Assembly (NCBI GenBank): GCA_003044455.1
Contig: POWY01000009.1
Span: 27,173-91,172 of the forward strand
DNA: 64,000 nucleotides
Origin: Neisseria bergeri
Lineage (GTDB): Bacteria > Pseudomonadota > Gammaproteobacteria > Burkholderiales > Neisseriaceae
Direction of reading: 5' to 3'
How positions within the stretch are numbered: the stretch's first letter is position 1; each line of letters opens with the position of its first letter. The notes beneath the pieces are model-generated. The model saw only the letters and a list, made by a program, of their open reading frames with translations. It made no database searches and was not told where the DNA came from. Positions 7,834 through 16,449 of this stretch are shown in pieces. A program made the position numbers and the translations under genes.

Positions 7834-9948
7834 ATGTCAGTTTTCCGCATCAATATGACCGCCGCCACGGTTTTGGCAGCACTTTCGTCTTCGGTTTTTG
7901 CCGCACAAACGGCGGATTTGGAAACCGTCCACATCAAAGGGCAGCGTTCTTACAACGCGATTGCCACCGAGAAAAACGGCGATTACAGCTCGTTTGCCGC
8001 CACTGTCGGCACAAAAATCCCCGCATCTTTGCGCGAAATTCCGCAATCCGTCAGCATCATCACCAACCGGCAGGTCAAAGACCGCAATGTCGATACGTTT
8101 GACCAGTTGGCACGCAAAACGCCCGGCCTGCGCGTGTTGAGCAACGACGACGGACGCTCTTCGGTTTACGCGCGCGGTTACGAATACAGCGAATACAACA
8201 TCGACGGTCTGCCCGCGCAGATGCAGAGTATCAACGGCACGCTGCCCAACCTGTTTGCCTTCGACCGCGTGGAAGTGATGCGCGGGCCGAGCGGACTGTT
8301 CGACAGCAGCGGTGAGATGGGGGGCATCGTGAATCTGGTACGCAAACGCCCGACCAAAGCGTTCCAAGGTCATGCTGCAGCGGGATTCGGTACGCACAAG
8401 CAATATAAAGCCGAAGCCGACGTATCGGGCAGCCTCAATTCAGACGGCAGCGTGCGCGGCCGCGTGATGGCGCAGACCGTCGGCGCGTCTCCGCGTCCCG
8501 CCGAGAAAAACAACCACCACGAAACCTTCTACGCGGCGGCGGATTGGGACATCAACCCCGATACGGTTTTGGGCGCGGGCTATCTTTACCAGCAACGCCG
8601 CCTCGCGCCGTATAACGGCCTGCCTGCCGATGCAGACGGCAAATTGCCGTCCCTGCCGCAACACGCATTTGTCGGCGCGGATTGGAACAAATTTAAAATG
8701 CACAGCCACGACGTGTTCGCCGATTTGAAACATTACTTCGGCAACGGCGGCTACGGCAAAGTCGGTATGCGCTATTCCGACCGGAAAGCCGATTCCAATT
8801 ACACGTTTGCGGGCAGCAAACTCAACAATGCCGGACAAGCCAACGTGGCGGGTTTGGGTACGGACATCAAACAAAAGGCGTTCGCGGTTGACGCAAGTTA
8901 CAGCCGGCCGTTTGCCTTGGGCAACACTGCCAACGAACTCGTCGTCGGCGCGGACTACAACCGCCTGCGCAGCACCAACGAACAAGGCCGTGCAGCCGTT
9001 GCGCGTAATGTTGCCTTGGGCGATTTCCACTCTGTTCCCTATGTCAACCTGATGCAGAACGCCCGTGCCGGCGCGCGTGGTTACAGCCATACCGTCGCTA
9101 CTGAAAACCTTGACGAATTCGGCGTTTACGGCAAATCCGTCTTCCATCCGGTCGACAGGCTGTCGCTCATCGGCGGCGGACGTTTGGGACACTACAAAAT
9201 CGAAGCGGGCGAAGGCAAAACCCTGCACAAAGCTTCAAAAACCAAATTCACGAGTTACGTCGGTGCGGTTTACGATATAGACGGCAGCAACAGCCTCTAC
9301 GCCAGCTTCTCCCAACTCTACACGCCGCAAACCAGCCTCGGCACCGACGGCAAGCTGCTCAAACCGCGCCAAGGCAACCAGTTTGAAGTCGGATACAAAG
9401 GCAGCTACATGGACGACCGCCTCAACACCCGCGTCTCCCTCTACCGCCTGAAAGACAAAAACGCCGCCGCACCGCTGAACCTGAACAATTGCAACAACTG
9501 TTACGCCGCATTGGGCAAGCGCGTGATGGAAGGCGTTGAGACCGAAATCAGCGGCGCGGTTACACCGAAATGGCAAATCCATGCAGGTTACAGCTATCTG
9601 CACAGCCAAATCAAAACCGCCGCCAATTCACGCGACGACGGCATCTTCCTGCTGATGCCCAAACACAGCGCGAACCTGTGGACGACTTACCAAGTTACGT
9701 CTGGGCTGACCGTCGGCGGCGGCGTGAACGCGATGAGCGGCATTACTTCATCTGCAGGGATGCATGCAGGCGGTTATGCCACGTTCGATGCGATGGCGGC
9801 ATACCGCTTCACGCCCAAGCTGAAGCTGCAAATCAACGCCGACAACATCTTCAACCGCCATTACTACGCCCGCGTCGGCAGCGCGAACACCTTTAACATT
9901 CCCGGTTCGGAGCGCAGCCTGACGGCAAACCTGCGTTACAGTTTTTAA
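7834..9948 (+). CDS. TonB-dependent outer-membrane receptor, siderophore type
   Basis: A 704-residue receptor. It has a signal peptide ending near SSSVFA, a TonB box-like LETVHIKG, a plug domain (REIPQSVSIITNRQV, VEVMRGPSGLFDSSGEMG) and a 22-strand barrel ending in LTANLRYSF with C-terminal Phe. The plug pattern is that of ferric-siderophore receptors (FhuE/FpvA-like). A start at 7834 is preferred over 7822 because GGGACA precedes it and the signal peptide is then normal. The downstream esterase gene suggests the ligand is a hydrolysable siderophore. Neisseria generally make no siderophore, so this would be piracy (inference). No adjacent inner-membrane permease is present. Confidence 0.9.
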   Translation: MSVFRINMTAATVLAALSSSVFAAQTADLETVHIKGQRSYNAIATEKNGDYSSFAATVGTKIPASLREIPQSVSIITNRQVKDRNVDTFDQLARKTPGLRVLSNDDGRSSVYARGYEYSEYNIDGLPAQMQSINGTLPNLFAFDRVEVMRGPSGLFDSSGEMGGIVNLVRKRPTKAFQGHAAAGFGTHKQYKAEADVSGSLNSDGSVRGRVMAQTVGASPRPAEKNNHHETFYAAADWDINPDTVLGAGYLYQQRRLAPYNGLPADADGKLPSLPQHAFVGADWNKFKMHSHDVFADLKHYFGNGGYGKVGMRYSDRKADSNYTFAGSKLNNAGQANVAGLGTDIKQKAFAVDASYSRPFALGNTANELVVGADYNRLRSTNEQGRAAVARNVALGDFHSVPYVNLMQNARAGARGYSHTVATENLDEFGVYGKSVFHPVDRLSLIGGGRLGHYKIEAGEGKTLHKASKTKFTSYVGAVYDIDGSNSLYASFSQLYTPQTSLGTDGKLLKPRQGNQFEVGYKGSYMDDRLNTRVSLYRLKDKNAAAPLNLNNCNNCYAALGKRVMEGVETEISGAVTPKWQIHAGYSYLHSQIKTAANSRDDGIFLLMPKHSANLWTTYQVTSGLTVGGGVNAMSGITSSAGMHAGGYATFDAMAAYRFTPKLKLQINADNIFNRHYYARVGSANTFNIPGSERSLTANLRYSF

Positions 9949-10134
9949 AGGCAAATATACCGTCTGAAACGGCAGCCGCAGCATCATCAAACCACAACAA
10001 GCTGCGCGGCATACCCTATGCTCTCACAACTGGAGTATGGCATTGCGAAGGAAAACAGACCGGACCGGCAGGCAGACCGCTTTGCCGGTTCGGTTTTACC
10101 GCTTGCCGCCAGTCTGACCCACAAGCCGAACATC

Positions 10135-10950
10135 ATGAAACCCATACCGACCGACACATTCCAACCTGCCATACTGCCCCAAGCCTTTGAAACCGAAATC
10201 AAATCCACCTGCACGGGGCGAATCTATCGGATTCAGACGGCAACACTCGGCAAAATGCCGTCTGAAGGTTATCCCGTCCTCTTTGTCCTCGACGGCGAAG
10301 CCTTTTTCCCCGCACTTTTCAACATCATGCAGTCGCTGATGAACAACCCCGTTACCCGAAGCAACGCCCCCTGCCTGATCGTAGGCATCGGCTATGTCGG
10401 AGGAGGAGTGCGCGATTTGGCACAACGTGCCGCCGACTACACGCCGCCGCTTGGAGACAACGCCACGGCAGACGAACGGCAGCAGTTCGGACAGGCAGAC
10501 CGCTTCGCCGACTTTATCGACAGCGAACTGACCACCTTTTTAGAAAGCAAATACCGGCTGGACAAAAATGAAACCGCCGTATTCGGGCATTCGTTCGGCG
10601 CACTGTTCGGACTGTATTCCCTGCTTTCCCACCGCCGTTTCAGACGGCATTGGCTCGTGTCCCCCTCGATTTGGTGGCACAACAGGCGGATACTCGATTT
10701 TATGCCGTCTGAAAACCGGCTAAACGGCATCGATGTCTGCCTCAACATCGGCGCGCTAGAACGGGGCAGCGATTGTAAACGCAGGGAAGAACGCGACATG
10801 GCAGGGCAGGCCGAACAAATGGCGGCAGAGTTGGACAGGCGCGGGGCCGCCGTCTTTTTCCGGGAATATCCGAATGCCAACCACGGCAATGCCCCGTTTC
10901 ACTCGCTGACCGATTGCGTCGAATATTTGAGGAAGGCTTGGCAGAGGTAG
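10135..10950 (+). CDS. Alpha/beta-hydrolase, siderophore esterase-like (IroE/Fes family)
   Basis: A 271-residue serine hydrolase with nucleophile elbow GHSFGALFG near residue 152 and a late catalytic His in PNANHGNAPF. It resembles the esterase family that opens tri-ester siderophores such as enterobactin to release iron. No clear signal peptide is seen from the ATG at 10135, so cytoplasmic or periplasmic location is open. The frame is open back to 10018, but MKPIPTDTFQP starts the conserved part. DUS-derived MPSE segments occur twice inside the protein. It lies 186 bases downstream of the TonB receptor. Confidence 0.8.
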   Translation: MKPIPTDTFQPAILPQAFETEIKSTCTGRIYRIQTATLGKMPSEGYPVLFVLDGEAFFPALFNIMQSLMNNPVTRSNAPCLIVGIGYVGGGVRDLAQRAADYTPPLGDNATADERQQFGQADRFADFIDSELTTFLESKYRLDKNETAVFGHSFGALFGLYSLLSHRRFRRHWLVSPSIWWHNRRILDFMPSENRLNGIDVCLNIGALERGSDCKRREERDMAGQAEQMAAELDRRGAAVFFREYPNANHGNAPFHSLTDCVEYLRKAWQR

Positions 10951-10956
10951 GGAATC

Positions 10957-11181
10957 AGGGGTGGGCATAAAAGGCTTATCGCAAGATTGGAAGCCAAGGA
11001 GACCAAAAAAGCCGTCATCGCCGCATTGATGCGTAAGCAGGCAGCGATTGCGTACCGCACAGACAAGAAAATCAAAGATGACGGCTCATCGCGTGACAAA
11101 CCGGCGGAAATCCTGATAAGAAAAAAAGGCATTTCTTTTGAAACGCCCGCCTTGCCGCGTGTAAAATCCTTTCAATTGTAA
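10957..11181 (+). pseudogene. Remnant of IS110-family transposase C-terminus
   Basis: The frame directly after the esterase stop reads RGGHKRLIARLEAKETKK, then AVIAALMRKQAAIAY. This matches the C-terminal Transposase_20 pattern of IS110 transposases (YQRL-KGK-KK-A-A-MRK), the same pattern seen in the partial transposase at the right end of this window. No ATG start, catalytic domain or element ends are visible, so it is a decayed fragment. It lies immediately upstream of the CRISPR array's distal end. The last 30 or so codons are unrelated sequence. Confidence 0.5.
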
Positions 11182-11197
11182 GGATTATGTTATCGAT

Positions 11198-11563
11198 CAA
11201 AGGAGTATCTTTTCCATTTCGCAGTGCTACAATAATTCACGCCGTACCAACCCAACCAAATAGGTTGTAGCTCCCATTCTCATTTCGCAGTGCTACAATG
11301 CCGCGCTATGATTGCCTGCCCTCCGACACGTTGTAGCTCCCATTCTCATTTCGCAGTGCTACAATCTGAACGTGCGGCGTAGTTTCATCATATTGGTTGT
11401 AGCTCCCATTCTCATTTCGCAGTGCTACAATCGTGGTCAGGCTCTCCAACACGCATTCGAGGTTGTAGCTCCCATTCTCATTTCGCAGTGCTACAATACG
11501 GTACGTTGGTTGTCGGTGGCCCCGACTGTTGTAGCTCCCATTCTCATTTCGCAGTGCTACAAT
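11198..11563 (+). CRISPR. Type II-C CRISPR array, five perfect repeats, one degenerate repeat, five spacers
   Basis: Repeats are 36 bp (GTTGTAGCTCCC...GTGCTACAAT) at 11264-11299, 11330-11365, 11396-11431, 11462-11497 and 11528-11563. A degenerate repeat at 11198-11233 keeps only its last 18 bases. Spacers are all 30 bp: 11234-11263, 11300-11329, 11366-11395, 11432-11461 and 11498-11527. Each repeat ends in TGCTACAAT, an extended -10 box, so each spacer probably carries its own promoter, as shown for N. meningitidis. Transcription is therefore on the plus strand, convergent with cas2. The degenerate repeat marks the old end, so new spacers probably enter at the cas2-proximal end. Confidence 0.98.
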
Positions 11564-11568
11564 ACTCC

Positions 11569-11610
11569 AACGGGAAATCCTTATTCTATAAGGGTTTCCC
11601 GTTTTATTTT
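11569..11610 (+). terminator. Terminator after the CRISPR array
   Basis: AACGGGAAA (11569-11577) pairs perfectly with TTTCCCGTT (11595-11603), and TTATTTT follows. It ends crRNA transcripts and separates them from convergent cas2. Confidence 0.75.
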
Positions 11611-11626
11611 GACTAAAAAAGTGGCT

Positions 11627-11953
11627 TTAAAATAATAATAGTTGGTCTGAATTGACCTTTTTTTCTTGGGTTTTCAGTTCGCCCAACAGCAGTTTCATAG
11701 CGGCATATTGCTTTTCTGTTACTTCCAAACAGCGGATTGAGCCTTCTTGCGGCAGGTTTGCACACAGCCTGTTGTGGTGTTTTTGCAACGAATCTCGGCC
11801 TTTGACGATACGGCTGTATACGGAAAGCTGGAGCATTTGGTATCCGTCTTTTAATAAAAACTGGCGGAATTGATTGGCGGCTTTGCGTTTTGCCGCCGTG
11901 ATAACCGGTAGGTCGAAGAAGACGATAATCCTCATAAATTTGGCCTCACTCAT
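11627..11953 (-). CDS. cas2: CRISPR-associated endonuclease Cas2
   Basis: A 108-residue adaptation protein that bridges two Cas1 dimers in the spacer-integration complex. The N-terminal ferredoxin-like strand [11 protein letters not shown] contains the conserved Asp, and the YSRIVKGRD region follows. The start MSEAKF at 11953 gives an 8-base overlap with the cas1 3' end, implying translational coupling; a shorter start at MRIIVFF is possible. Sequence and length fit neisserial Cas2. Confidence 0.97.
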   Translation of the reverse strand: MSEAKFMRIIVFFDLPVITAAKRKAANQFRQFLLKDGYQMLQLSVYSRIVKGRDSLQKHHNRLCANLPQEGSIRCLEVTEKQYAAMKLLLGELKTQEKKVNSDQLLLF

Positions 11954-12860
11954 ATCGGTATTCTTTCAATGGTAGGATTTCAGGCAGTTTCAGTTGTTTG
12001 GCGTTTTTATCGGTTACACCGGCTTGAAATGACGAAACCATTTTGTCGATGGCAGCCAAGGTGCTGAAATGTTGCCGTTCGATGCTGATTTGATAGTGAA
12101 GGGTTTTGATAAGGTGTTGTTTGATGCCGGGGGTCAGTTCGGCTTTCAGACGGCCTTGTTCGTACAAATGTATCACGGTCAGGTCGGCTAATGGGCGTAA
12201 GGGTTCGATAAAGTCATCGGCGAGATTGAATGGATTGAGTTCGCTTCCATGAAACAAGCCTAATGCGGGCAACCAACCGTATAAGGTGAGGGTGCGTGCA
12301 ACTGCGGCACGGAGCACGGCGTAGGTGTAGTTCAATGCGGCATTGACGGCGTTGTTGTCATTACGGGTAAATTTTTCTCCAAAGAGGGCTTGGAAGTAGA
12401 GGGCGGCAGCTTGGGCTTCACGGTTTCCTGTATCGCCTGAACGGACTTCAGATGCCAAAGTGCGCAGCCGTTTGGCTGCAAGATCATTGCCTGTTTCATC
12501 TGCAACAAAGGCTTGGTTCAGGATTTTTTGGCGGACGATATGTTGCCAGAATTGCTTTTTTAAGGGTTCGCTTATGTTCAGTTGCAGCTTGAGGATTTTA
12601 AGCTGGCGGTGATATTGGGCATAAGGCAGCCATTGTCCGCAGGGTAGGAACTGCTCGTCGCAGGTCAGCAGGGTTGCGCCATGTTCGGCTAAGGCTGATA
12701 GGAGCGGGGCGGTAATCAGGGTTTCGCGATTTTCGATGATGATAACGGCGATGTCTTCTAATGGTACGGTATGGGACTCGCCGTTTTGTTGAATCAGCAA
12801 TTGCCGGCGTTGCAAGGATAGTTTGCCGCCGTTTTGAATGAGCAGGCTGCGCCAAGTCAT
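11946..12860 (-). CDS. cas1: CRISPR-associated endonuclease Cas1
   Basis: A 304-residue metal-dependent integrase for spacer acquisition. The N-terminal beta domain ([20 protein letters not shown]) is followed by the helical domain with catalytic residues in [31 protein letters not shown]. It is full length. It lies 65 bases after cas9, with an intrinsic terminator in the gap, so it may depend on read-through or its own promoter. Confidence 0.97.
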   Translation of the reverse strand: MTWRSLLIQNGGKLSLQRRQLLIQQNGESHTVPLEDIAVIIIENRETLITAPLLSALAEHGATLLTCDEQFLPCGQWLPYAQYHRQLKILKLQLNISEPLKKQFWQHIVRQKILNQAFVADETGNDLAAKRLRTLASEVRSGDTGNREAQAAALYFQALFGEKFTRNDNNAVNAALNYTYAVLRAAVARTLTLYGWLPALGLFHGSELNPFNLADDFIEPLRPLADLTVIHLYEQGRLKAELTPGIKQHLIKTLHYQISIERQHFSTLAAIDKMVSSFQAGVTDKNAKQLKLPEILPLKEYRYE

Positions 12861-12882
12861 GTTTTTCCCCTTATTTTGATAT

Positions 12883-12915
12883 AAAAATCCCTGCTTCAGG
12901 CCGTCTGAAGCAGGG
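12883..12915 (-). terminator. Intrinsic terminator between cas9 and cas1
   Basis: CCCTGCTTCAG (12889-12899) and CTGAAGCAGGG (12905-12915) form a perfect 11-bp stem with a 5-base loop; on the minus strand ATTTTTAT follows. The arm includes a DUS core. It should reduce transcription from cas9 into cas1-cas2. Confidence 0.75.
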
Positions 12916-12925
12916 ACAGATTAAT

Positions 12926-15900
12926 TTAACGGACAGATGGGCGTTTTTTCAGACGGCATGGTCTGATTTCTTTGCCCAGTTCATCGATTTGGTGTTTTTG
13001 GAATGAAAGGGCAGTTTTAATTCCGATTCGATATACACCGTCTTTACCTTTAGTTTTATCTAAATCATGTGAACGCAAAGAAATGTTGCCAGTAGAACGA
13101 TCTAATCCAGAAAAATAGCCGAAGAAAGTTTCTTTTTTAAGTTCAGCTTTAATCAGATCATTCGCATAAAGTACAAACCTAAACTCAAAACTATCATCCA
13201 TTACCGTCCAATCTTCTTCATCTTTGAAAGCAACAACAGCCCTATCCGGTAAAATCCCTTTCGCTACCTGCCAACTGTAAATCGGGACCAGATAATACTT
13301 GCCGCCTTTCTCAAACACATCTACGCGCACCATGGTTGCGTTGTCGGCAATGCCGTTATGGTTGCGCACCCATACGCCGGTTTTCTGTACTTGCTCTACG
13401 CGCACGGCTTTTACCTGTTGGGTGCGGTTGCCTGCTTTATCGTATTTGTAAAACGGTTCGGCAAAGGCTTTGGCTGGGTCGTCTTTATGTGCTTCCAAAC
13501 GTGCTTTCAGTGCTTCGTATAGCTTAGGTTCGCGCTCCCGATTGACCATTTTTTCCAAGTCTTTCAGTTTTAACTGTGTCAGCGGTACGCGCAACACGCT
13601 GATGCCTTCGTCCAGCCGTTTGGCGGATTTGACGGTTTCCATATGGCCTTGCCCGCTCATCTTCCGATTGGGCGCACGCGAAACAAACAGTGGCGTAACG
13701 TATTCGTGCACGGCTTCGGGACGAGATGATAATTTTTCTGCGAGCAGGGTACGCAGTTTTTCGGGGGTATCCGCTTCTTCAAATTCGGGTTTCCCGTCCG
13801 GTTTGCCGAAGACGCGAATCATGACTTCTTGTGCGAAAAATTCCCAAGGTTGCGGGAAGTGTGTTTTTTGATGCAGCACTTCTCCTGTTTCTTTATCTAT
13901 GGTTTTCCCGTCAAACGCGTTCATTTCTTTATAGCGTACAAAACGGGTAATTTTCTGCTGCATGGCAACGGTCGAGCAGGCAACGACGACGGCATCCAAG
14001 GCGTGATGGCGGTCGTTTTCCGCACGCACTTTGCGCAATCCCCAAAAGCCGCGCAACAGATTGGTAATTTGTCCGTTGGATGCAAAGACACGTCTTTTCC
14101 TTTTACCTGTCAGCAGCATATGGTCGGCAACGAATTGGCACAGGAAACGGTTGACGTAGCGCGTATCGTTCAGATTGCGTTCTTTAAAGCCCTCTTCATC
14201 GAATTTTTGCAGCAGAATCCGTTGTTTTTTACTGCGTGGGAAACGGCTGGTTTCGACACGCGCTTTAAATTCCTGCCATTCGCGGCTGTTGTCTTTGCCG
14301 TTGAAGTATTCGTAAGGGGTTTGATTGCCTTTGTTTTGGTTTTCGCTGCCCAATACCAGCACTTTATTGTTGAAACTGTCGTCCCATGTGCGCGAGAACG
14401 GCAGGGCATGGTCAATTTCGACATAGCCTTTTTCGTTCAGACGGCCTAAGTTGATTTCTTTGCCCGAATACAGGCATTTGCCGTGTTGTTGCTCGTACAG
14501 GCGCAGTTTCAGAATATCTTTGGATTTGGGTTCGCCGACAAAATTGGGGAAATACTCTCGGAATTTGGCGGCGGCTTTTTCACGGTCTTTACGGTTTTCT
14601 TCTTGGCGTTTTTCGATTTCTTTGCGGTCTTTAAACGATTTTCCTACTTCCCTTGCCGTTTCAATATGGATACGTGCGGGGGAGCCGTAACGCCGAACCA
14701 CGCCGTTAATGACTTTTCTGGCCTGAGATAAGGCACGCAAAACAACGGGGTTGCGGATTTCGTCGGCAGGGATGGGCGGCAGATCAATCTTTTCTTCCGT
14801 ATTCTTCTTGCCGTAATGGTCTCCGTAGATTTCGGCGCAGGCTTCATCGTAACGTTTGCCTTGTTCCATTAGAGGCACAATTCGGCGCAATGCTTTCAAG
14901 GAAATTTGAACGAACTTGTCGAAGCTGATGTGTTTTAACAGCGCTTCTAAGATTTCGGGCTGTACACGGTCTTTCAGACGGCCTGTAATGTCCTCATCGG
15001 TTTTGAACAGGGAGAATGCCGTGCCGATTTCGTCTTGTAATTCGGGAGAAAGGTTTAATGGGGATTTTTTGTCTTTCAATCCTTCTTTTTCCAGCGCACG
15101 GCTGATGGCATGGTAGGCCTTCATTTCCATCAACGTTGAGGCTTCGGCATTGTCTTTACCATAGCGCAAGCCTTTGAAAAAGGCGGTATTGTCTAGCTCC
15201 AAAAGCTTACGGGCTTGTGCGTAAGTCAGTTTGGATTTTCTGTATGGCTCATCTATAAGCGTGGTGCGTTCGGTATCGGTCAATGGCCGCTCGCTGCCTT
15301 GCTCTAAAATACGCAGGTTATTCAGTTTGGTTAGCCAGACGAAACGTTCGGCTGTGTAGGTGTTTTTAGCGGCTTTCGGCTCTGTCGGCTCAAAGGTGCA
15401 ATGCCCCAACATTTTTTGAACAGCATCGCCGGATAGGGCGGGGCGTTGCGTCATCAGCAGGGTTTCAATACCTTCTTTAAGGCCGCCTGAAATATGCGGA
15501 TTGCCGAATTCTTTTTGTTTTTCAAACAATAAATTCAGCTCCGCCTGCAAATCTTTGCGGCTGAACGTATGCGAATAATCGCCGCGCTGGTTGCGGATAT
15601 GGCCGCTTTCTTTCTCAAATTTATTTAAAGCCAATTCGGCCGGTGTGCGGAAATCGCCTGTCTGTAAGGCATGGGCATTGCCGGCTACGCCTTTAAGCAA
15701 AGCGCCAAGCTCCTTATCGGCAGTTTCGCCCTCGTTTTTCCGTTGCGATAAATAGCCGCGATGTTTGATTAAATGCAACAAGACTGCCGACCACTCTAAA
15801 GGCGTCAGTTTGCGGTCTAATGCGGCTGCGCGAAGTTGCCATGGTGTATTCGGTAAGGATTTAATCAAGCCGTTTTCGTCAAAATTGGCGGCTTGTAATA

Positions 15901-16171
15901 CGCCTTCGCGTTTCAATAGGCGGCGGGTCCGAAGCAGGCGGTGGGCGCGACGGCGGGTCAGGCGGCGAACACTGCGTGCCAAGCGTCTTGCCGCTGCGAG
16001 AGAGTCGCCTGTTTTCGGTACTTCCGCACGCTCAAATACGCGCACACCTAAATCAATCAGGCGGGTGGGGTTTTCTTCTTCATCAATTTCTACCATTGCC
16101 CAGCCGACGGATGCGATGCCGATATCGAGACCGAGGATGTAGTTGATTGGATTAGGTTTGGAGGCAGCCAT
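12926..16171 (-). CDS. cas9: CRISPR-associated endonuclease Cas9, type II-C
   Basis: A 1081-residue RNA-guided DNA endonuclease. RuvC-I is [13 protein letters not shown] with Asp16, an arginine-rich bridge helix follows ([20 protein letters not shown]), and HNH has [14 protein letters not shown] with His588. RuvC-III contains [10 protein letters not shown]. The body is near-identical to NmeCas9 from memory. The C-terminal PAM-interacting domain differs: after the RAVV near residue 980 it reads [19 protein letters not shown] and VLYANDL, where Nme1Cas9 has LHPNDL. The last 20 residues are conserved again. GGAG lies 7 bases before the ATG. A perfect DUS overlaps the codons for CRLKK near the end. 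It is transcribed divergently from tracrRNA. Confidence 0.98.
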
Positions 16172-16205
16172 TTATTACTCCGTAAACAACGTTGCAAATA
16201 ATGAT

Positions 16206-16235
16206 AATATATCTGATTGTCTTATTTATATACAA
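16206..16235 (-). promoter_or_regulatory. Candidate cas9 promoter
   Basis: On the minus strand TTGTAT (16235-16230) and TATATT (16211-16206) are separated by 18 bases, 34 bases upstream of the cas9 ATG. Confidence 0.45.
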
Positions 16236-16243
16236 ATAGATTA

Positions 16244-16272
16244 TTGACTTATCATCTCACAACGGCTAGAAT
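16244..16272 (+). promoter_or_regulatory. tracrRNA promoter
   Basis: TTGACT (16244-16249) and TAGAAT (16267-16272) are separated by exactly 17 bases, a near-consensus sigma-70 promoter placing the start near 16279, just before the anti-repeat. Confidence 0.8.
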
Positions 16273-16278
16273 TCTGAA

Positions 16279-16388
16279 CATATTGTCGCGCTGCGAAATG
16301 AGAACCGTTGCTACAATAAGGCCGTCTGAAAAGATGTGCCGCAACGCTCTGCCCCTTAAAGCTTCTGCTTTAAGGGGCATCGTTTATT
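16279..16388 (+). ncRNA. tracrRNA of the type II-C system
   Basis: The RNA begins with the anti-repeat ATTGTCGCGCTGCGAAATGA..., which pairs with the CRISPR repeat through an uninterrupted CTGCGAAATGAGAA block and flanking segments; one position is a G-U wobble. A nexus region (AAGATGTGCCGCAACGCTCT) and a terminal hairpin GCCCCTTAAAGC-TTCT-GCTTTAAGGGGC (16351-16378) follow. It guides RNase III processing where that occurs, and loads Cas9. The 10-mer DUS core GCCGTCTGAA is inside it at 16321-16330. Confidence 0.95.
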
Positions 16389-16399
16389 TCGGTTAAAAA

Positions 16400-16437
16400 A
16401 TGCCGTCTGAAACCGGTTTTTGGGTTTCAGACGGCAT
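16400..16437. terminator. DUS-pair terminator between tracrRNA and dnaE
   Basis: DUS at 16400-16411 and its inverse at 16426-16437, with TTT runs on both sides. It lies just past the dnaE stop and also insulates it from tracrRNA. Confidence 0.8.
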
Positions 16438-16449
16438 TTGTATTTCGGG

